Positions 1 to 7,836 of a stretch of 64,000 nt of DNA are shown piece by piece (position 1 is the first letter of the stretch; each line of letters opens with the position of its first letter). Below the pieces are notes generated by a model. The model was not told where the DNA came from. It saw only the letters and a list, made by a program, of their open reading frames with translations, and ran no database searches. Position numbers and translations under genes: made by a program. Origin of the DNA: Neobacillus sp. PS3-12 (GTDB lineage: Bacteria; Bacillota; Bacilli; Bacillales; Cytobacillaceae). Where the stretch lies: contig NZ_CP133268.1 of assembly GCF_030915385.1 (NCBI RefSeq), positions 3,384,001-3,448,000 on the forward strand. The letters run 5' to 3'.

Positions 1-13
1 TTCATAACAAAAA

Positions 14-60
14 TAAAGGCTGGAATCCAATTGAGATATTGGGGTTCTGGCCTTTTTCTT
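14..60 (+). terminator. Rho-independent terminator of an upstream gene
   Basis: A GC-containing hairpin of about 13 pairs with some G-U pairs (arms starting AAGGCTGGAATCC and ending GGGTTCTGGCCTT) is followed by a T-rich run. It ends a plus-strand transcript that enters from outside the window. Confidence 0.7.
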
Positions 61-92
61 TATTTAACTAATGCGGCAGTGGGGTGGGAAAG

Positions 93-1583
93 ATGATTAC
101 TTTAACTGGGAACAGCCTAACTTTAGAAGATATGAAAAGAGTCCTATTTAATAGAGAAACTGTCATAGCCGCCCCCGAAAGTATGGATGCAGTAAAAAAG
201 AGCAGGGAAGCAGTTGAAAAAATTGTAGCGCAACAAAAAATCGTTTATGGGATTAATACCGGGTTTGGAAAATTTAGCGATGTTCGAATTGGGGAGGCCC
301 ATGTACGGGACCTGCAATTAAACTTAATCCGCTCTCATGCTTGCGGGGTGGGTGAACCATTTCCTGAAACGGTCTGTAAAGCCATGCTTTTGCTGCGGGC
401 AAATGCATTACTAAAAGGATTCTCGGGAGTAAGACCCTTGGTCATCGAAATGTTAATGGAACTCTTAAATAGGGAAATCATTCCGGTAGTACCCTCTCAG
501 GGCTCTCTCGGTGCCAGCGGGGATTTAGCCCCCTTGTCACACCTTGCATTAGTATTAATTGGGGAAGGGGAGGTTATCTACAAAGGTCAAAGAATGATCT
601 CACTTGATGCACTTAAAAAAGAGGGAATGGTGCCCATCACACTGGAAGCAAAGGAAGGACTGGCCTTGATTAATGGAACACAGGCAATGACGGCTTTGGG
701 GGGGATTGCTTATTTAGAGGCAGAACAGATCGCTTATCTGAGTGAATGGATTGCGGCGATGACGATGGAAGGTTTGAATGGGATCATGGATGCATTTGCA
801 GAAGAAATCCATCTGGCCCGCGGTTATTCCCAACAAATAAAAACTGCGGAAAGAATTCGGAACTATTTGTTTGACAGTAAGCTAACCACTGTACAGGGAG
901 AGTTAAGAGTGCAGGATGCCTACTCCCTAAGATGTATTCCTCAGGTCCATGGGGCATCCTGGCAAGCACTTGATTTTATTAAAGATAAATTGGAAATTGA
1001 GATCAACGCGGCAACCGATAATCCATTAATTTTTGACGGTGGGAAAAAGGTGATTTCTGGCGGGAACTTTCATGGGCAGCCAATTGCTTTTGCCATGGAT
1101 TTTATGAAAATTGCTGTCTCCGAATTAGCTAATATTTCAGAACGGCGGATCGAAAGATTAGTGAATCCGCAATTGAACAATTTGCCACCATTTTTAAGCC
1201 CTGAACCAGGTCTGCAATCGGGGGCAATGATTATGCAATATGTTGCCGCTGCACTCGTTTCTGAAAATAAAACATTAGCACACCCGGCAAGTGTGGACTC
1301 AATTCCCTCGTCTGCCAATCAGGAAGACCATGTCAGCATGGGAACGATCGCAGCTAGACATGCGTATCAAATCATTCAAAATACCCAAAAGGTACTTAGT
1401 ATTGAGCTCATTTGTGCGATGCAGGCCGTTGAGTTTCTGGGTGTGGAAAAAATGGCAAGTAAAACAAGAGAGCTATTTGAAAAAGGAAGGAAAATAGTCC
1501 CCTCGATAAAAAAAGACCGCATGTTTTCTAAAGATATTGAGAGAATGTCTGAAGAGTTAAAGGTTTTGCACCCATTCGATTAA
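93..1583 (+). CDS. hutH: Histidine ammonia-lyase HutH
   Basis: Catalyses non-oxidative deamination of L-histidine to trans-urocanate and ammonia, the first step of histidine use, in the cytoplasm. The 496-residue length fits the family. The Ala-Ser-Gly triad that cyclises into the MIO electrophile is seen in [14 protein letters not shown] near residue 143, and the aromatic ammonia-lyase motif continues to QEDHVSMG. An in-frame GTG at 84 lies inside the purine-rich ribosome site, so the ATG at 93, preceded by GGGGTGGG, is the better start. No other hut gene follows; the next gene is on the opposite strand, so hutH is separated from hutU/I/G here or is the end of an operon lying to the left. 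Family assignment is secure; regulation is not visible. Confidence 0.96.
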   Translation: MITLTGNSLTLEDMKRVLFNRETVIAAPESMDAVKKSREAVEKIVAQQKIVYGINTGFGKFSDVRIGEAHVRDLQLNLIRSHACGVGEPFPETVCKAMLLLRANALLKGFSGVRPLVIEMLMELLNREIIPVVPSQGSLGASGDLAPLSHLALVLIGEGEVIYKGQRMISLDALKKEGMVPITLEAKEGLALINGTQAMTALGGIAYLEAEQIAYLSEWIAAMTMEGLNGIMDAFAEEIHLARGYSQQIKTAERIRNYLFDSKLTTVQGELRVQDAYSLRCIPQVHGASWQALDFIKDKLEIEINAATDNPLIFDGGKKVISGGNFHGQPIAFAMDFMKIAVSELANISERRIERLVNPQLNNLPPFLSPEPGLQSGAMIMQYVAAALVSENKTLAHPASVDSIPSSANQEDHVSMGTIAARHAYQIIQNTQKVLSIELICAMQAVEFLGVEKMASKTRELFEKGRKIVPSIKKDRMFSKDIERMSEELKVLHPFD

Positions 1584-1629
1584 AAACAGGTTTGGCGGAA
1601 TAAGTCGATTTTTGTGAAATACTGGAAAA

Positions 1630-1690
1630 AATGGTGGGATAAATGAAATTTCCGTGGAAATATTGGTGAAAATGGTGGGATAAATGAAAT
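1630..1690 (+). repeat. Two-copy direct repeat, 41-bp period
   Basis: The 20-mer AATGGTGGGATAAATGAAAT occurs at 1630 and again at 1671 in the otherwise featureless spacer behind hutH. No reading frame or hairpin explains it. It may be a short slippage duplication. Confidence 0.7.
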
Positions 1691-1694
1691 CTAG

Positions 1695-1718
1695 AAAAAA
1701 GGCGTGAAGATCCACGCC
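1695..1718 (-). terminator. Terminator of the small minus-strand gene
   Basis: Hairpin GGCGTG-aagatc-CACGCC with a run of six T on the minus strand, placed just behind the stop codon of the gene at 1725-1880. Confidence 0.75.
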
Positions 1719-1724
1719 CATAAT

Positions 1725-1880
1725 TTAATCCTCTTCAACTCTATTTTTGAAAGCTTCTTGTGTGACAATTAATTCCTCATCTTCTTGAGCTTCCGTTGTA
1801 TGTCTTTCCGTTAAACTGTCACTTGGAAAATCTCCAGGGTGATTCTTCTTTTTATGGTTAAAATGTTCACCACGACCCAA
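1725..1880 (-). CDS. Small hydrophilic protein, possibly YfhD-like
   Basis: A 51-residue protein of unknown function. The frame is open further upstream, but a good AAGGAG site stands 8-9 bases before a TTG at 1880, giving an N-terminus MGRGEHFNHKKKNHPGD; I therefore choose TTG. The product is basic at the N-terminus (GRG then His/Lys-rich) and acidic at the C-terminus. The MGR-start, basic-then-acidic layout recalls small Bacillus proteins such as YfhD, but I cannot confirm homology. It is a single gene with its own terminator, divergent from the peroxiredoxin gene with about 120 bp between starts, where both promoters must lie. Confidence 0.55.
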   Translation of the reverse strand: MGRGEHFNHKKKNHPGDFPSDSLTERHTTEAQEDEELIVTQEAFKNRVEED

Positions 1881-2003
1881 TGTCAACACTCCTTTCTTCT
1901 TCGAATGTAGCATCTCCAAATCTTTGGAAATTATTACGAGCCTTTTATCTAATAAGAGCATATGAATATAGGGAAAAAATAAAGCCTTAGGGGAGGGATA
2001 GAA

Positions 2004-2615
2004 ATGCCCAGCAACATCCATGTTAGTGATCTAGCAGCAGGTCCTGGACTTTTTTATGCGACCAGGGATGATCAAGCACCACTATTTACAACAGATGCAG
2101 TTATTGATGGAAAAATTTCGAAAGTTAATTTGAATGATTATCTCGGGAAGTGGGTGCTCTTGTTCTTTTACCCAAGTGATTTCACATTTGTTTGACCAAC
2201 AGAGCTCGCGGCGGTCGCCGCTGTTCATAATGAATTAAATTCACTTAATACCCAAGTTCTTGCCATAAGCACGGATAGTGTATTTTCTCACAAGGTATTT
2301 TTAGAAACATCACCTTCACTTAAAAATGTCCACTATCCATTATTAAGTGATCGGAACCAAGAAATTTCAAAGGCCTATCGGGTGCTGGATGAAAAATCAG
2401 GTGCAGCATATCGGGCTTCTTTCTTTATTTGTCCCAATCAAATCATTCGCGCAAAATTTATTTATCCACGCGAAGTAGGACGTAATCTTGATGAGCATAT
2501 TCGCTTGTTAAAAGGACTTCAATATGCAAAACAAACAGGCGAAGGGATACCTGCCAACTGGAAACCTGGTGAAGCAGGAATTAAACGCGATCCTAAAAAA
2601 ATTGGCAAGATCTAA
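2004..2615 (+). CDS. Peroxiredoxin, predicted selenoprotein (Sec at TGA 2193-2195)
   Basis: Thiol/selenol peroxidase of the AhpC/1-Cys-2-Cys peroxiredoxin family that would reduce hydroperoxides in the cytoplasm. Translation runs in one frame from ATG 2004 (ribosome site AGGGGAGGG) to TAA 2615, 203 residues, interrupted only by TGA at 2193. Residues before it are PSDFTFV and after it [10 protein letters not shown], so the TGA sits exactly where the family has the peroxidatic Cys (FTFV-C-PTEL). The rest is intact, including [22 protein letters not shown] and the C-terminal [15 protein letters not shown] hairpin with a GGTC apical loop begins just behind the TGA (separate entry). Sec in this family is known from other bacteria such as PrxU of Eubacterium acidaminophilum. 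If Sec is not inserted the gene yields only a 63-residue fragment. selA, selB, selC and selD are not in this window, so decoding ability is inferred. Confidence 0.85.
2196..2225 (+). promoter_or_regulatory. Bacterial SECIS-like hairpin behind the Sec codon
   Basis: Upper stem GCGGC (2208-2212) with GCCGC (2217-2221) closes a GGTC tetraloop at 2213-2216; a lower stem AACA (2198-2201) pairs with TGTT (2222-2225), leaving a six-base 5' bulge GAGCTC that contains a U. The loop sequence and its spacing of 17 bases from the TGA closely resemble the Escherichia coli fdhF SECIS, which has a GGUC loop 18 bases after the UGA. The stem is coding and GC-rich against an AT-rich background. Confidence 0.8.
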
Positions 2616-2640
2616 AAAGGGAGTAAATTCCCTTTTTTAT
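2614..2640 (+). terminator. Terminator of the peroxiredoxin gene
   Basis: Short AAGGGA/TCCCTT hairpin followed by TTTTTTATTTTTTT directly behind the stop codon. Confidence 0.7.
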
Positions 2641-2689
2641 TTTTTTAAAATATATAATATAAAAAAAGCCTTAAAAAGGGGTATCAAAA

Positions 2690-3067
2690 ATGGATTTATT
2701 TCACATTATTGCCGAGGAAAAAATTAAACAAGCCATTAAAGACGGTGAACTCGATCGCCTACCGGGAATGGGAAAACCATTAAAGCTGGATGACCTATCC
2801 TCTATTCCCGAAGAATTACGCATGGCATATAGAATCATGAAAAACGCAGGTTACACAGAGGAAGAAACCGATTTAAGAAAAGAACTAATGACCATTGAAG
2901 ATTTAATCAAAAAATGTGATAACGAAGATGAAAAACAAAGTCTTCAAAAACAATTAAATGAAAAGCTACTAAGATTTAATCGGTTGATGTCAAAAAGAGG
3001 AGTTCAAACCAATTCAGCAATGTTTAAAGAATACGAAAGAAAATTAACAAATAATTTTAAAAAATAA
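2690..3067 (+). CDS. DUF1992 (DnaJ-homologue subfamily C member 28 conserved domain) protein
   Basis: A 125-residue soluble protein of unknown role. It begins MDLFHIIAEEKIKQAIKDG and contains LPGMGKPLKLDD, the hallmark of the DUF1992 domain, which occupies roughly residues 3-70 and occurs alone in many bacteria. The C-terminal half is charged and predicted helical. The ATG at 2690 follows AAAAAGGGG. The gene stands alone between the peroxiredoxin terminator and the motAB promoter, so context gives no clue to function. Confidence 0.85.
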   Translation: MDLFHIIAEEKIKQAIKDGELDRLPGMGKPLKLDDLSSIPEELRMAYRIMKNAGYTEEETDLRKELMTIEDLIKKCDNEDEKQSLQKQLNEKLLRFNRLMSKRGVQTNSAMFKEYERKLTNNFKK

Positions 3068-3123
3068 TCCCTATCTGGAATGAAATTCCTTAATTTACCT
3101 TAAATGAAAATTCACATGGACTA

Positions 3124-3150
3124 TAAAGAATTGTAGAATTCTGCCGAAAT
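3124..3150 (+). promoter_or_regulatory. Sigma-D (flagellar) promoter of motAB
   Basis: TAAA at 3124-3127, a 15-base spacer, then GCCGAAAT at 3143-3150, one change from the Bacillus sigma-D consensus TAAA-N15-GCCGATAT. It lies 70 bases before motA; sigma-D control of motAB is known in B. subtilis. Confidence 0.8.
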
Positions 3151-3219
3151 AAAGAATAGGCTAAAAAGCCAAACACAGGAAAATGGAAGAATAGTAGATC
3201 CGTGAGATAGGTGATAGGG

Positions 3220-4020
3220 ATGGACAAAACATCAATTATTGGAATTATCGTAGGCGTCTTAGCCATTGGAGTCGGGATGGTTTTAAAAGGAGTAAAGCTT
3301 ACTGCTTTGGAAAATCCGGCAGCCATTTTAATTATTATTTTTGGAACCATTGCTGCCGTTACAATTGCTTTTCCATCCAATGAGATTAAAAGAGTTCCCA
3401 AGCTTTTTAAAATTATCTTTACAGAGCAAAAGCTTTTGGACTCTGCCGAATTAATTAGAATGTTTTCTGAATGGGCACAGCTTGCTAGGAAAGAAGGCTT
3501 ATTAGCTCTTGAAGCAAAAACAAGTGAAGTAGACGATGCCTTTTTAAGGAATGGCTTGTCACTGGCAGTTGATGGACAAAGTGCCGATTACATAAGGGAT
3601 GTTTTAACAGAAGAAATTGATGCGATGGAGGAAAGACATTTAGCTGGAGCTGCTATCTTTTCTCAAGCAGGAACATACGCACCAACACTTGGAGTTTTGG
3701 GAGCTGTACTGGGTTTAATTGCTGCCTTGGGAAATATGAATAACACGGATGAGCTTGGGAGGGCAATTTCAGCAGCGTTTGTGGCCACACTACTGGGGAT
3801 TTTCACAGGTTATGTTTTATGGCACCCTTTTGCAAACAAGCTTAAACGAAAGTCAAAACAAGAAATTAGACTGAGGCAAATGATGATTGAAGGAATATTA
3901 TCCATACTTGAAGGGGAAGCCCCTCGGATTATTGAGCAAAAACTTGCGTCATACTTACCTGCAGGAGATCGGAAGAAATTCCTTGAGGAAAGAGTTGTGA
4001 AAAAGGATGAGCAAACGTAA
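3220..4020 (+). CDS. motA: Flagellar motor stator protein MotA
   Basis: Membrane ion-channel subunit of the flagellar stator; with MotB it couples ion flow to rotor torque. 266 residues from ATG 3220 (an in-frame GTG at 3211 lies within the ribosome-site region). Four membrane segments are visible: about residues 5-22, 30-50, 148-170 and 180-200. The cytoplasmic loop carries the charged stretch EWAQLARKEGLLALEA, and conserved GTYAPTLGVLGAVLGLIAAL and GIFTGYVLWHPFANKLKRKS are present. From memory the sequence follows B. subtilis MotA closely, more than the sodium-type MotP. It overlaps motB by 14 bases and is preceded by a sigma-D promoter. Confidence 0.95.
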   Translation: MDKTSIIGIIVGVLAIGVGMVLKGVKLTALENPAAILIIIFGTIAAVTIAFPSNEIKRVPKLFKIIFTEQKLLDSAELIRMFSEWAQLARKEGLLALEAKTSEVDDAFLRNGLSLAVDGQSADYIRDVLTEEIDAMEERHLAGAAIFSQAGTYAPTLGVLGAVLGLIAALGNMNNTDELGRAISAAFVATLLGIFTGYVLWHPFANKLKRKSKQEIRLRQMMIEGILSILEGEAPRIIEQKLASYLPAGDRKKFLEERVVKKDEQT

Positions 4021-4813
4021 GAGAAAAAAGCATGAAGAGGAGCATATGGATGAAACATGGCTTGTTCCTTATTCTGACATTTTAACGTTATTATTAGCTT
4101 TATTTGTAATTTTGTTTGCGATGAGCTCAGTTGATGCTCAAAAATTCAATGTTCTTTCAAGAGCTTTTAATCAGATGTTTACGGGGGGAACGGGAATTAT
4201 GAATTTTAGTTCTATGGTTCCTACAGGCCCGACAGACATGAAAAATGATGCCAAAGTGGAGATGCAGCAAAATCAGGCCCAAAAAACAGATAGTGAATTA
4301 GAAAAGCAAATTGAGGCAAACGCGGAAGCATATAAGAAAGACCAACAAGAATTGTATGCTATACAAACTAAGGTAAACACATACATTCAAAATAATAGCC
4401 TTACAGATAAACTACAAACATCATTAACATCGGAAGGACTGTTAGTAACAATTAGGGATAATGTTTTGTTTGACTCCGGCAGTGCAGAGGTTCGGCCTCA
4501 AGACATCCAAATGGCTCAGGAAATTTCAGCATTGCTGGTGATGGACCCGCCAAGAAGCATTATTATCAGCGGGCACACGGATAACGTTCCGATTAATAAC
4601 TCCAAATATGCATCAAATTGGGAGTTAAGCGTCATGCGTGCAGTAAATTTTATGAGGATACTTTTGCAAAATAGCAGTTTAGATCCTAAATGGTTTAGTG
4701 CAAAGGGGTTTGGAGAATATCAGCCAGTTACCTCGAATGATAATCCCGATGGAAGATCCAAAAACCGAAGGGTTGAATTATTAATCTCACCGAGGGTGGA
4801 GAAACAACAATAA
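4007..4813 (+). CDS. motB: Flagellar motor stator protein MotB
   Basis: Stator subunit that anchors the motor to peptidoglycan. 268 residues: a basic N-terminus (SKRKRKKHEEEH), a single membrane helix from WLVPYSDILTLLLALFVILF whose Asp near residue 24 is the ion-carrying residue, a linker with coiled-coil character, and a C-terminal OmpA-like peptidoglycan-binding domain (ISGHTDNVPI through GRSKNRRVELLI). It resembles B. subtilis MotB; the membrane segment suggests a proton motor, but ion choice cannot be settled by reading. It is translationally coupled to motA and closed by a terminator at 4831-4871. Confidence 0.95.
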   Translation: MSKRKRKKHEEEHMDETWLVPYSDILTLLLALFVILFAMSSVDAQKFNVLSRAFNQMFTGGTGIMNFSSMVPTGPTDMKNDAKVEMQQNQAQKTDSELEKQIEANAEAYKKDQQELYAIQTKVNTYIQNNSLTDKLQTSLTSEGLLVTIRDNVLFDSGSAEVRPQDIQMAQEISALLVMDPPRSIIISGHTDNVPINNSKYASNWELSVMRAVNFMRILLQNSSLDPKWFSAKGFGEYQPVTSNDNPDGRSKNRRVELLISPRVEKQQ

Positions 4814-4830
4814 TATAGTGAATTGTTTAA

Positions 4831-4871
4831 AAAGAAGCATCCTTATAGGAAAAGGAATGCTTCTTTTTTTA
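4831..4871 (+). terminator. Terminator of motAB
   Basis: Hairpin AAGAAGCATCC/GGAATGCTTCTT followed by a T run. Confidence 0.85.
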
Positions 4872-5005
4872 ATTAAATGGTGATTTATGGTTGCAGGATT
4901 CATTCTAGGATGATTGTCAAAGTGGATGTACCTTGGAAAATCTTTTGAAGAGAGAGAACGGAATAATTAGCCTAACTAATTGAAATAGCGGTATACTAAT
5001 TTTGC

Positions 5006-5128
5006 TCAATGAGTATGGTAAAGAAATTCACGAATTTCTTCGATTGTCATTCCCATTTTTTTTGCCTCAATAATAAGTTCTAACCATTCTGAATCAATTT
5101 CTTTAACAATTGTATTGGCTTCTAACAC
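5006..5128 (-). CDS. SinI-family anti-repressor (40 residues)
   Basis: A very short gene with GTG start at 5128 and a good AGGGGTGA ribosome site. The product contains IDSEWLELIIEAKKMGMTIE followed by EIREFL, which is the SinI dimerisation motif (Asp-x-Glu-Trp-x-x-Leu, Glu-Ala-Lys, Glu-Glu-Ile-Arg-x-Phe/Tyr-Leu). In B. subtilis SinI binds and inactivates SinR, releasing biofilm matrix genes. Here it lies downstream of the SinR-like gene on the same strand rather than upstream, and is separated from it by a terminator and a c-di-GMP-I riboswitch, so it appears to be independently controlled. Family assignment rests on a 25-residue motif but is strong. Confidence 0.82.
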   Translation of the reverse strand: MLEANTIVKEIDSEWLELIIEAKKMGMTIEEIREFLYHTH

Positions 5129-5149
5129 TGTCTCACCCCTAAAATACTT

Positions 5150-5253
5150 ATAGTATTCAGGTAACTCGGCTATCTTGGCACAAATATACGCTGCTTTAGA
5201 CCCGTGGTTTTGCGTCCCAACCTTTCAGAAGGTTTGCCTTTTTCTGTGAAAAA
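5150..5253 (-). promoter_or_regulatory. c-di-GMP-I (GEMM) riboswitch before the SinI-like gene
   Basis: On the minus strand the conserved GEMM blocks appear in order: GGCAAACC, a GAAA tetraloop hairpin (CTGAAAGG), GGGACGCAAAACC, ACGGGTCTAAA, and the 3' GATAGCCGAGTTACC. These form P1b/P2/P3 of the class I c-di-GMP aptamer. The aptamer ends about 20 bases before the ribosome site of the SinI-like gene. Between them a small perfect hairpin AATACT-ata-AGTATT abuts the AGGGGTGA; no intrinsic terminator is visible, suggesting translational control, direction unknown. Confidence 0.9.
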
Positions 5254-5467
5254 ATACCTTAAAGTATACCTTTCTTTCTAAATGGTTTAGGACTAGATAC
5301 TTAGGTATATCTATATGTATATTATAATTAGTTCTATTCTATTAGGTTGTAGTTTTTTGTCAATTCAAAACATTTTGCCAATACATATATTTCTACAATA
5401 TATTATGGATATCGTCAATATATGCTAAAAAACTTACTGCTTGGTGATTTTTTAATCGAACTGTATA

Positions 5468-5512
5468 AAAAAAGAGAAGGAGATCAAACATTTGACCTCA
5501 TTCTCTCTTTTG
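5468..5512 (-). terminator. Terminator of the SinR-like gene
   Basis: On the minus strand AGAGAGAATGAGGTCAAA pairs with TTTGATCTCCTTCTCT and is followed by TTTTTTT; the hairpin begins within the last codons of the gene. Confidence 0.8.
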
Positions 5513-5824
5513 ATTCATTCGCCATTTATTAAATTCAAGGAATTCTCGGAATTGCTCTTTTGAAATACCCGAGTTCATTGCTTCCTTTACAATGAGCATC
5601 CAATCGTTATCTAAAGTATCAGAATCAATGTGTTCATGAATTAAATAGTCAACTGGGACATTTAAAACAGAGGCTATCTTTTCGAGAAACTGAATGGAAG
5701 GATTTCGTTGGAGGTTTCTCTCTAAGGAGCTTAAATAAGATTTAGCTACGCAAGCTTGTTCTGCAAGCTCGGATAAGGACATCTTTTTTCCCAAGCGCAA
5801 ACTTTTTACACGGTCACCAATCAT
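5498..5824 (-). CDS. sinR: SinR-like transcriptional regulator
   Basis: 108-residue DNA-binding protein. Residues 1-62 form an HTH_3/Xre domain (MIGDRVKSLRLGKKMSLSEL, then SYLSSLERNLQRNPSIQFLE). Residues 73-102 form a Sin dimerisation segment (LDNDWMLIVKEAMNSGISKE then REFLEFNKW) that parallels the SinI-like protein encoded nearby, so a SinR-SinI heterodimer is expected. In Bacillus SinR represses matrix operons in vegetative cells. Length matches B. subtilis SinR (111). It is transcribed alone, with its terminator overlapping the stop codon; the SinI-like gene is downstream instead of upstream. Confidence 0.85.
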   Translation of the reverse strand: MIGDRVKSLRLGKKMSLSELAEQACVAKSYLSSLERNLQRNPSIQFLEKIASVLNVPVDYLIHEHIDSDTLDNDWMLIVKEAMNSGISKEQFREFLEFNKWRMNQKRE

Positions 5825-6102
5825 TGTTGTTCACACCCTTACATTCTGTATTAGATTTATTTTATCAAATTAAATACAGTTGTTCCATATTAAGAACATT
5901 TCTATGTTACAATAATATGAATTTTTTGTTAAGAATAAACCTTTAAATTGAAAATAAAATATCATAAAAACCGATAACGAATTTTTCAAGATAAAGGTGC
6001 TTAGCACTTTGAAAAAAGTAATGGTTAGCGATAATATAAAAGAGCAGACAAATCAATTAGATCATTATTTGTTCGTAAATATATATGGATAGATAAAGAA
6101 AA

Positions 6103-6202
6103 CTCGCCGATTGGCGAGCCACTAAGGGTGAAGACAGAGGCGTAGTTACACTTATGCAACATAGGAAAGTATAAATTTTGATAAAAAATTTATACTTTCC
6201 TA
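6103..6202. repeat. Structured intergenic element: 6-bp hairpin plus 18-bp perfect palindrome
   Basis: CTCGCC-gatt-GGCGAG (6103-6118) is followed 43 bases later by a perfect inverted repeat of 18 bp, TAGGAAAGTATAAATTTT (6162-6179) with its complement at 6185-6202 around a 5-base loop. No T run follows on the plus strand. The layout suggests a small interspersed element or a structured leader for the map gene 30 bases downstream; I do not recognise an Rfam family. Confidence 0.5.
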
Positions 6203-6233
6203 TTAGCCAAAAAGATAAAAGGCAGGGAAGAAA

Positions 6234-6989
6234 ATGATTGTATTAAAATCAAAACGGGAAATAGAGGCAATGAAAAAAGCAGGTGAAATTCTTGCTTCAT
6301 GTCACAAAGAAATAGCAAAGTTAATTCAGCCGGGGATTACAACTTGGGAAATTGATCAATTTGTTGAAGAGTTTTTGAAAAAGCATGATGCCACACCAGA
6401 GCAAAAAGGATATCATGGATTCCAGTATGCCACCTGTGCCAGCATCAATGATGAAATCTGCCATGGCTTTCCTCGTAAAGAGCCCTTAAAAGAAGGGGAT
6501 ATCGTTACAATTGATATGGTTGTAAGACACAATGGGGCATTAGCAGATTCCGCATGGAGTTATGCTGTTGGGAATATTTCAGAGGAAAACCAACATTTAT
6601 TGGATGTTACAAAAAAAGCACTTTATATCGGTATTGAACAGGCAGTTGTCGGGAATCGGATTGGTGATATTGGGCATGCCATCCAACAATATGTTGAGAG
6701 TGAAGGATTGTCTGTTGTACGTGATTTTATTGGGCATGGAATTGGAGCCGTTATGCATGAAAAACCGGATGTTCCCCATTATGGCTTACCAGGAAAAGGG
6801 CCTAGGATAAAAGAAGGAATGGTCTTTACAATTGAACCTATGGTAAATATCGGAAGGTATCAAACCAGAATGGAAGACAATGGATGGACCGCGCGTACAA
6901 TTGATGGCAAAAATTCTGCTCAAAATGAACATACACTTGCCATCACCAGTGAGGGACCAATTATTTTAACTGAACAAGTAGAAGAGTAA
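6234..6989 (+). CDS. map: Type I methionine aminopeptidase
   Basis: Removes the initiator methionine from nascent proteins. 251 residues, start ATG 6234 after GGCAGGGAAG. The five metal ligands of the pita-bread fold are visible: Asp in TIDMVV, Asp in LADSAW, His in IGHGIG, Glu in TIEPM and Glu in AQNEHTLAIT. The basic metal-free N-terminal extension of longer forms is absent. It is a single gene with its own terminator, not inside the ribosomal-protein operon, so it is probably the second aminopeptidase (YflG-type) of Bacillus. Confidence 0.95.
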   Translation: MIVLKSKREIEAMKKAGEILASCHKEIAKLIQPGITTWEIDQFVEEFLKKHDATPEQKGYHGFQYATCASINDEICHGFPRKEPLKEGDIVTIDMVVRHNGALADSAWSYAVGNISEENQHLLDVTKKALYIGIEQAVVGNRIGDIGHAIQQYVESEGLSVVRDFIGHGIGAVMHEKPDVPHYGLPGKGPRIKEGMVFTIEPMVNIGRYQTRMEDNGWTARTIDGKNSAQNEHTLAITSEGPIILTEQVEE

Positions 6990-7022
6990 AAAAAGGCTGA
7001 CTTTTTAGTCAGCCTTTTTCAA
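6990..7022 (+). terminator. Terminator of map
   Basis: AAAAAGGCTGACT/AGTCAGCCTTTTT hairpin with T run; symmetrical enough to serve the minus-strand gene at 7051 as well. Confidence 0.85.
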
Positions 7023-7050
7023 AAAGTCTATTTGATGAATTCAGTCACAT

Positions 7051-7284
7051 CTATTGTTTTCGAAGACTTCCAAGTTCTTCAACAATGGCCTGCATTTCAT
7101 TCGGACTAAAAGAGTTTTTCTTCATAACCAGTTCATAAATTTCCTTTAAATCCTCATACATTTCTTCATCAAAATGTGAGGGTTTGATTGCACCAAGGTT
7201 TAACACTCTTAATTTTTCTTTTATCTTTTCAATCATATATTCAACATTCTCTGTAGATTTCTGTGATAAGTTCAACGTGTTCAT
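7051..7284 (-). CDS. yfkK: UPF0435 (DUF1128) protein YfkK
   Basis: Small 77-residue cytoplasmic protein of unknown role. The conserved core [20 protein letters not shown] and [18 protein letters not shown] plus the C-terminal [13 protein letters not shown] identify the family. In B. subtilis yfkK lies in the yfk cluster beside yfkI and yfkH, and the same neighbours follow here in divergent orientation. The phosphatase gene yfkJ found between them in B. subtilis is missing. Confidence 0.88.
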   Translation of the reverse strand: MNTLNLSQKSTENVEYMIEKIKEKLRVLNLGAIKPSHFDEEMYEDLKEIYELVMKKNSFSPNEMQAIVEELGSLRKQ

Positions 7285-7459
7285 CCTTTCTGTTTTTATA
7301 AAGTTTCACGCTCTTTTAGAAGATTATTCGTCTTTAAAATAATCTTTCCATGTTCTATTTCAAAAGTCAATGAAAAATGTTTGCTAAGAAATTGAATGGG
7401 GCAAGGATGAGAGCATAAAAAATAACCGAATTATACATATTGATTAAGGAGAGGTCACC

Positions 7460-7822
7460 ATGTCAAATTTGAAAAAGTTTTGGAAAGGAATGCTTTGGGG
7501 GGCTTTGGCAGGAGGAGCCATAACCTTGTTGGATAAAGAAACCAGGGATGCAATGAAGGAAAATTGCCAAAAAGCTACTAAAAGTGTTTCCCATCTCATA
7601 AAAAATCCTGGTGAATTTACCAATCAAGTAAAAGATACCGCTCTAAAATTGAAAACAACAGTTGAAGAAATTGGGGAAGATATTTCTTTTATTGCAAGTA
7701 AAGTGGAAGAACTGAAGGAAACAACCCCACAGGTAACAAAAATGCTCAAGGAAACAAAGGATACATTTACTAAAGAAACAAAGAATATGAACGGTTTGGA
7801 TAATGATGAAAATCTAAAATAG
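7460..7822 (+). CDS. YtxH-like small membrane-associated protein (YfkI position)
   Basis: 120 residues. An N-terminal hydrophobic Gly/Ala stretch (WKGMLWGALAGGAITLL, residues 8-24) is followed by a long charged amphipathic helix region with Lys/Glu/Thr-rich coiled-coil character (about 30-110). This is the layout of YtxH-type general stress proteins. Position immediately before the BrkB/YihY gene with 14 bases between coding regions suggests one operon and equivalence to B. subtilis yfkI; the symbol is left open because sequence identity cannot be tested here. Ribosome site AAGGAGAGG. Confidence 0.72.
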   Translation: MSNLKKFWKGMLWGALAGGAITLLDKETRDAMKENCQKATKSVSHLIKNPGEFTNQVKDTALKLKTTVEEIGEDISFIASKVEELKETTPQVTKMLKETKDTFTKETKNMNGLDNDENLK

Positions 7823-7836
7823 AAAGAGGTGAAGAG

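Noticed and set aside
2193..2195. TGA in the peroxiredoxin as a simple nonsense mutation or sequencing error
   Set aside because: It lies exactly at the catalytic Cys and is followed by a SECIS-like hairpin with the right loop and spacing; no other lesion is present. Selenocysteine is the better explanation, though unproven.
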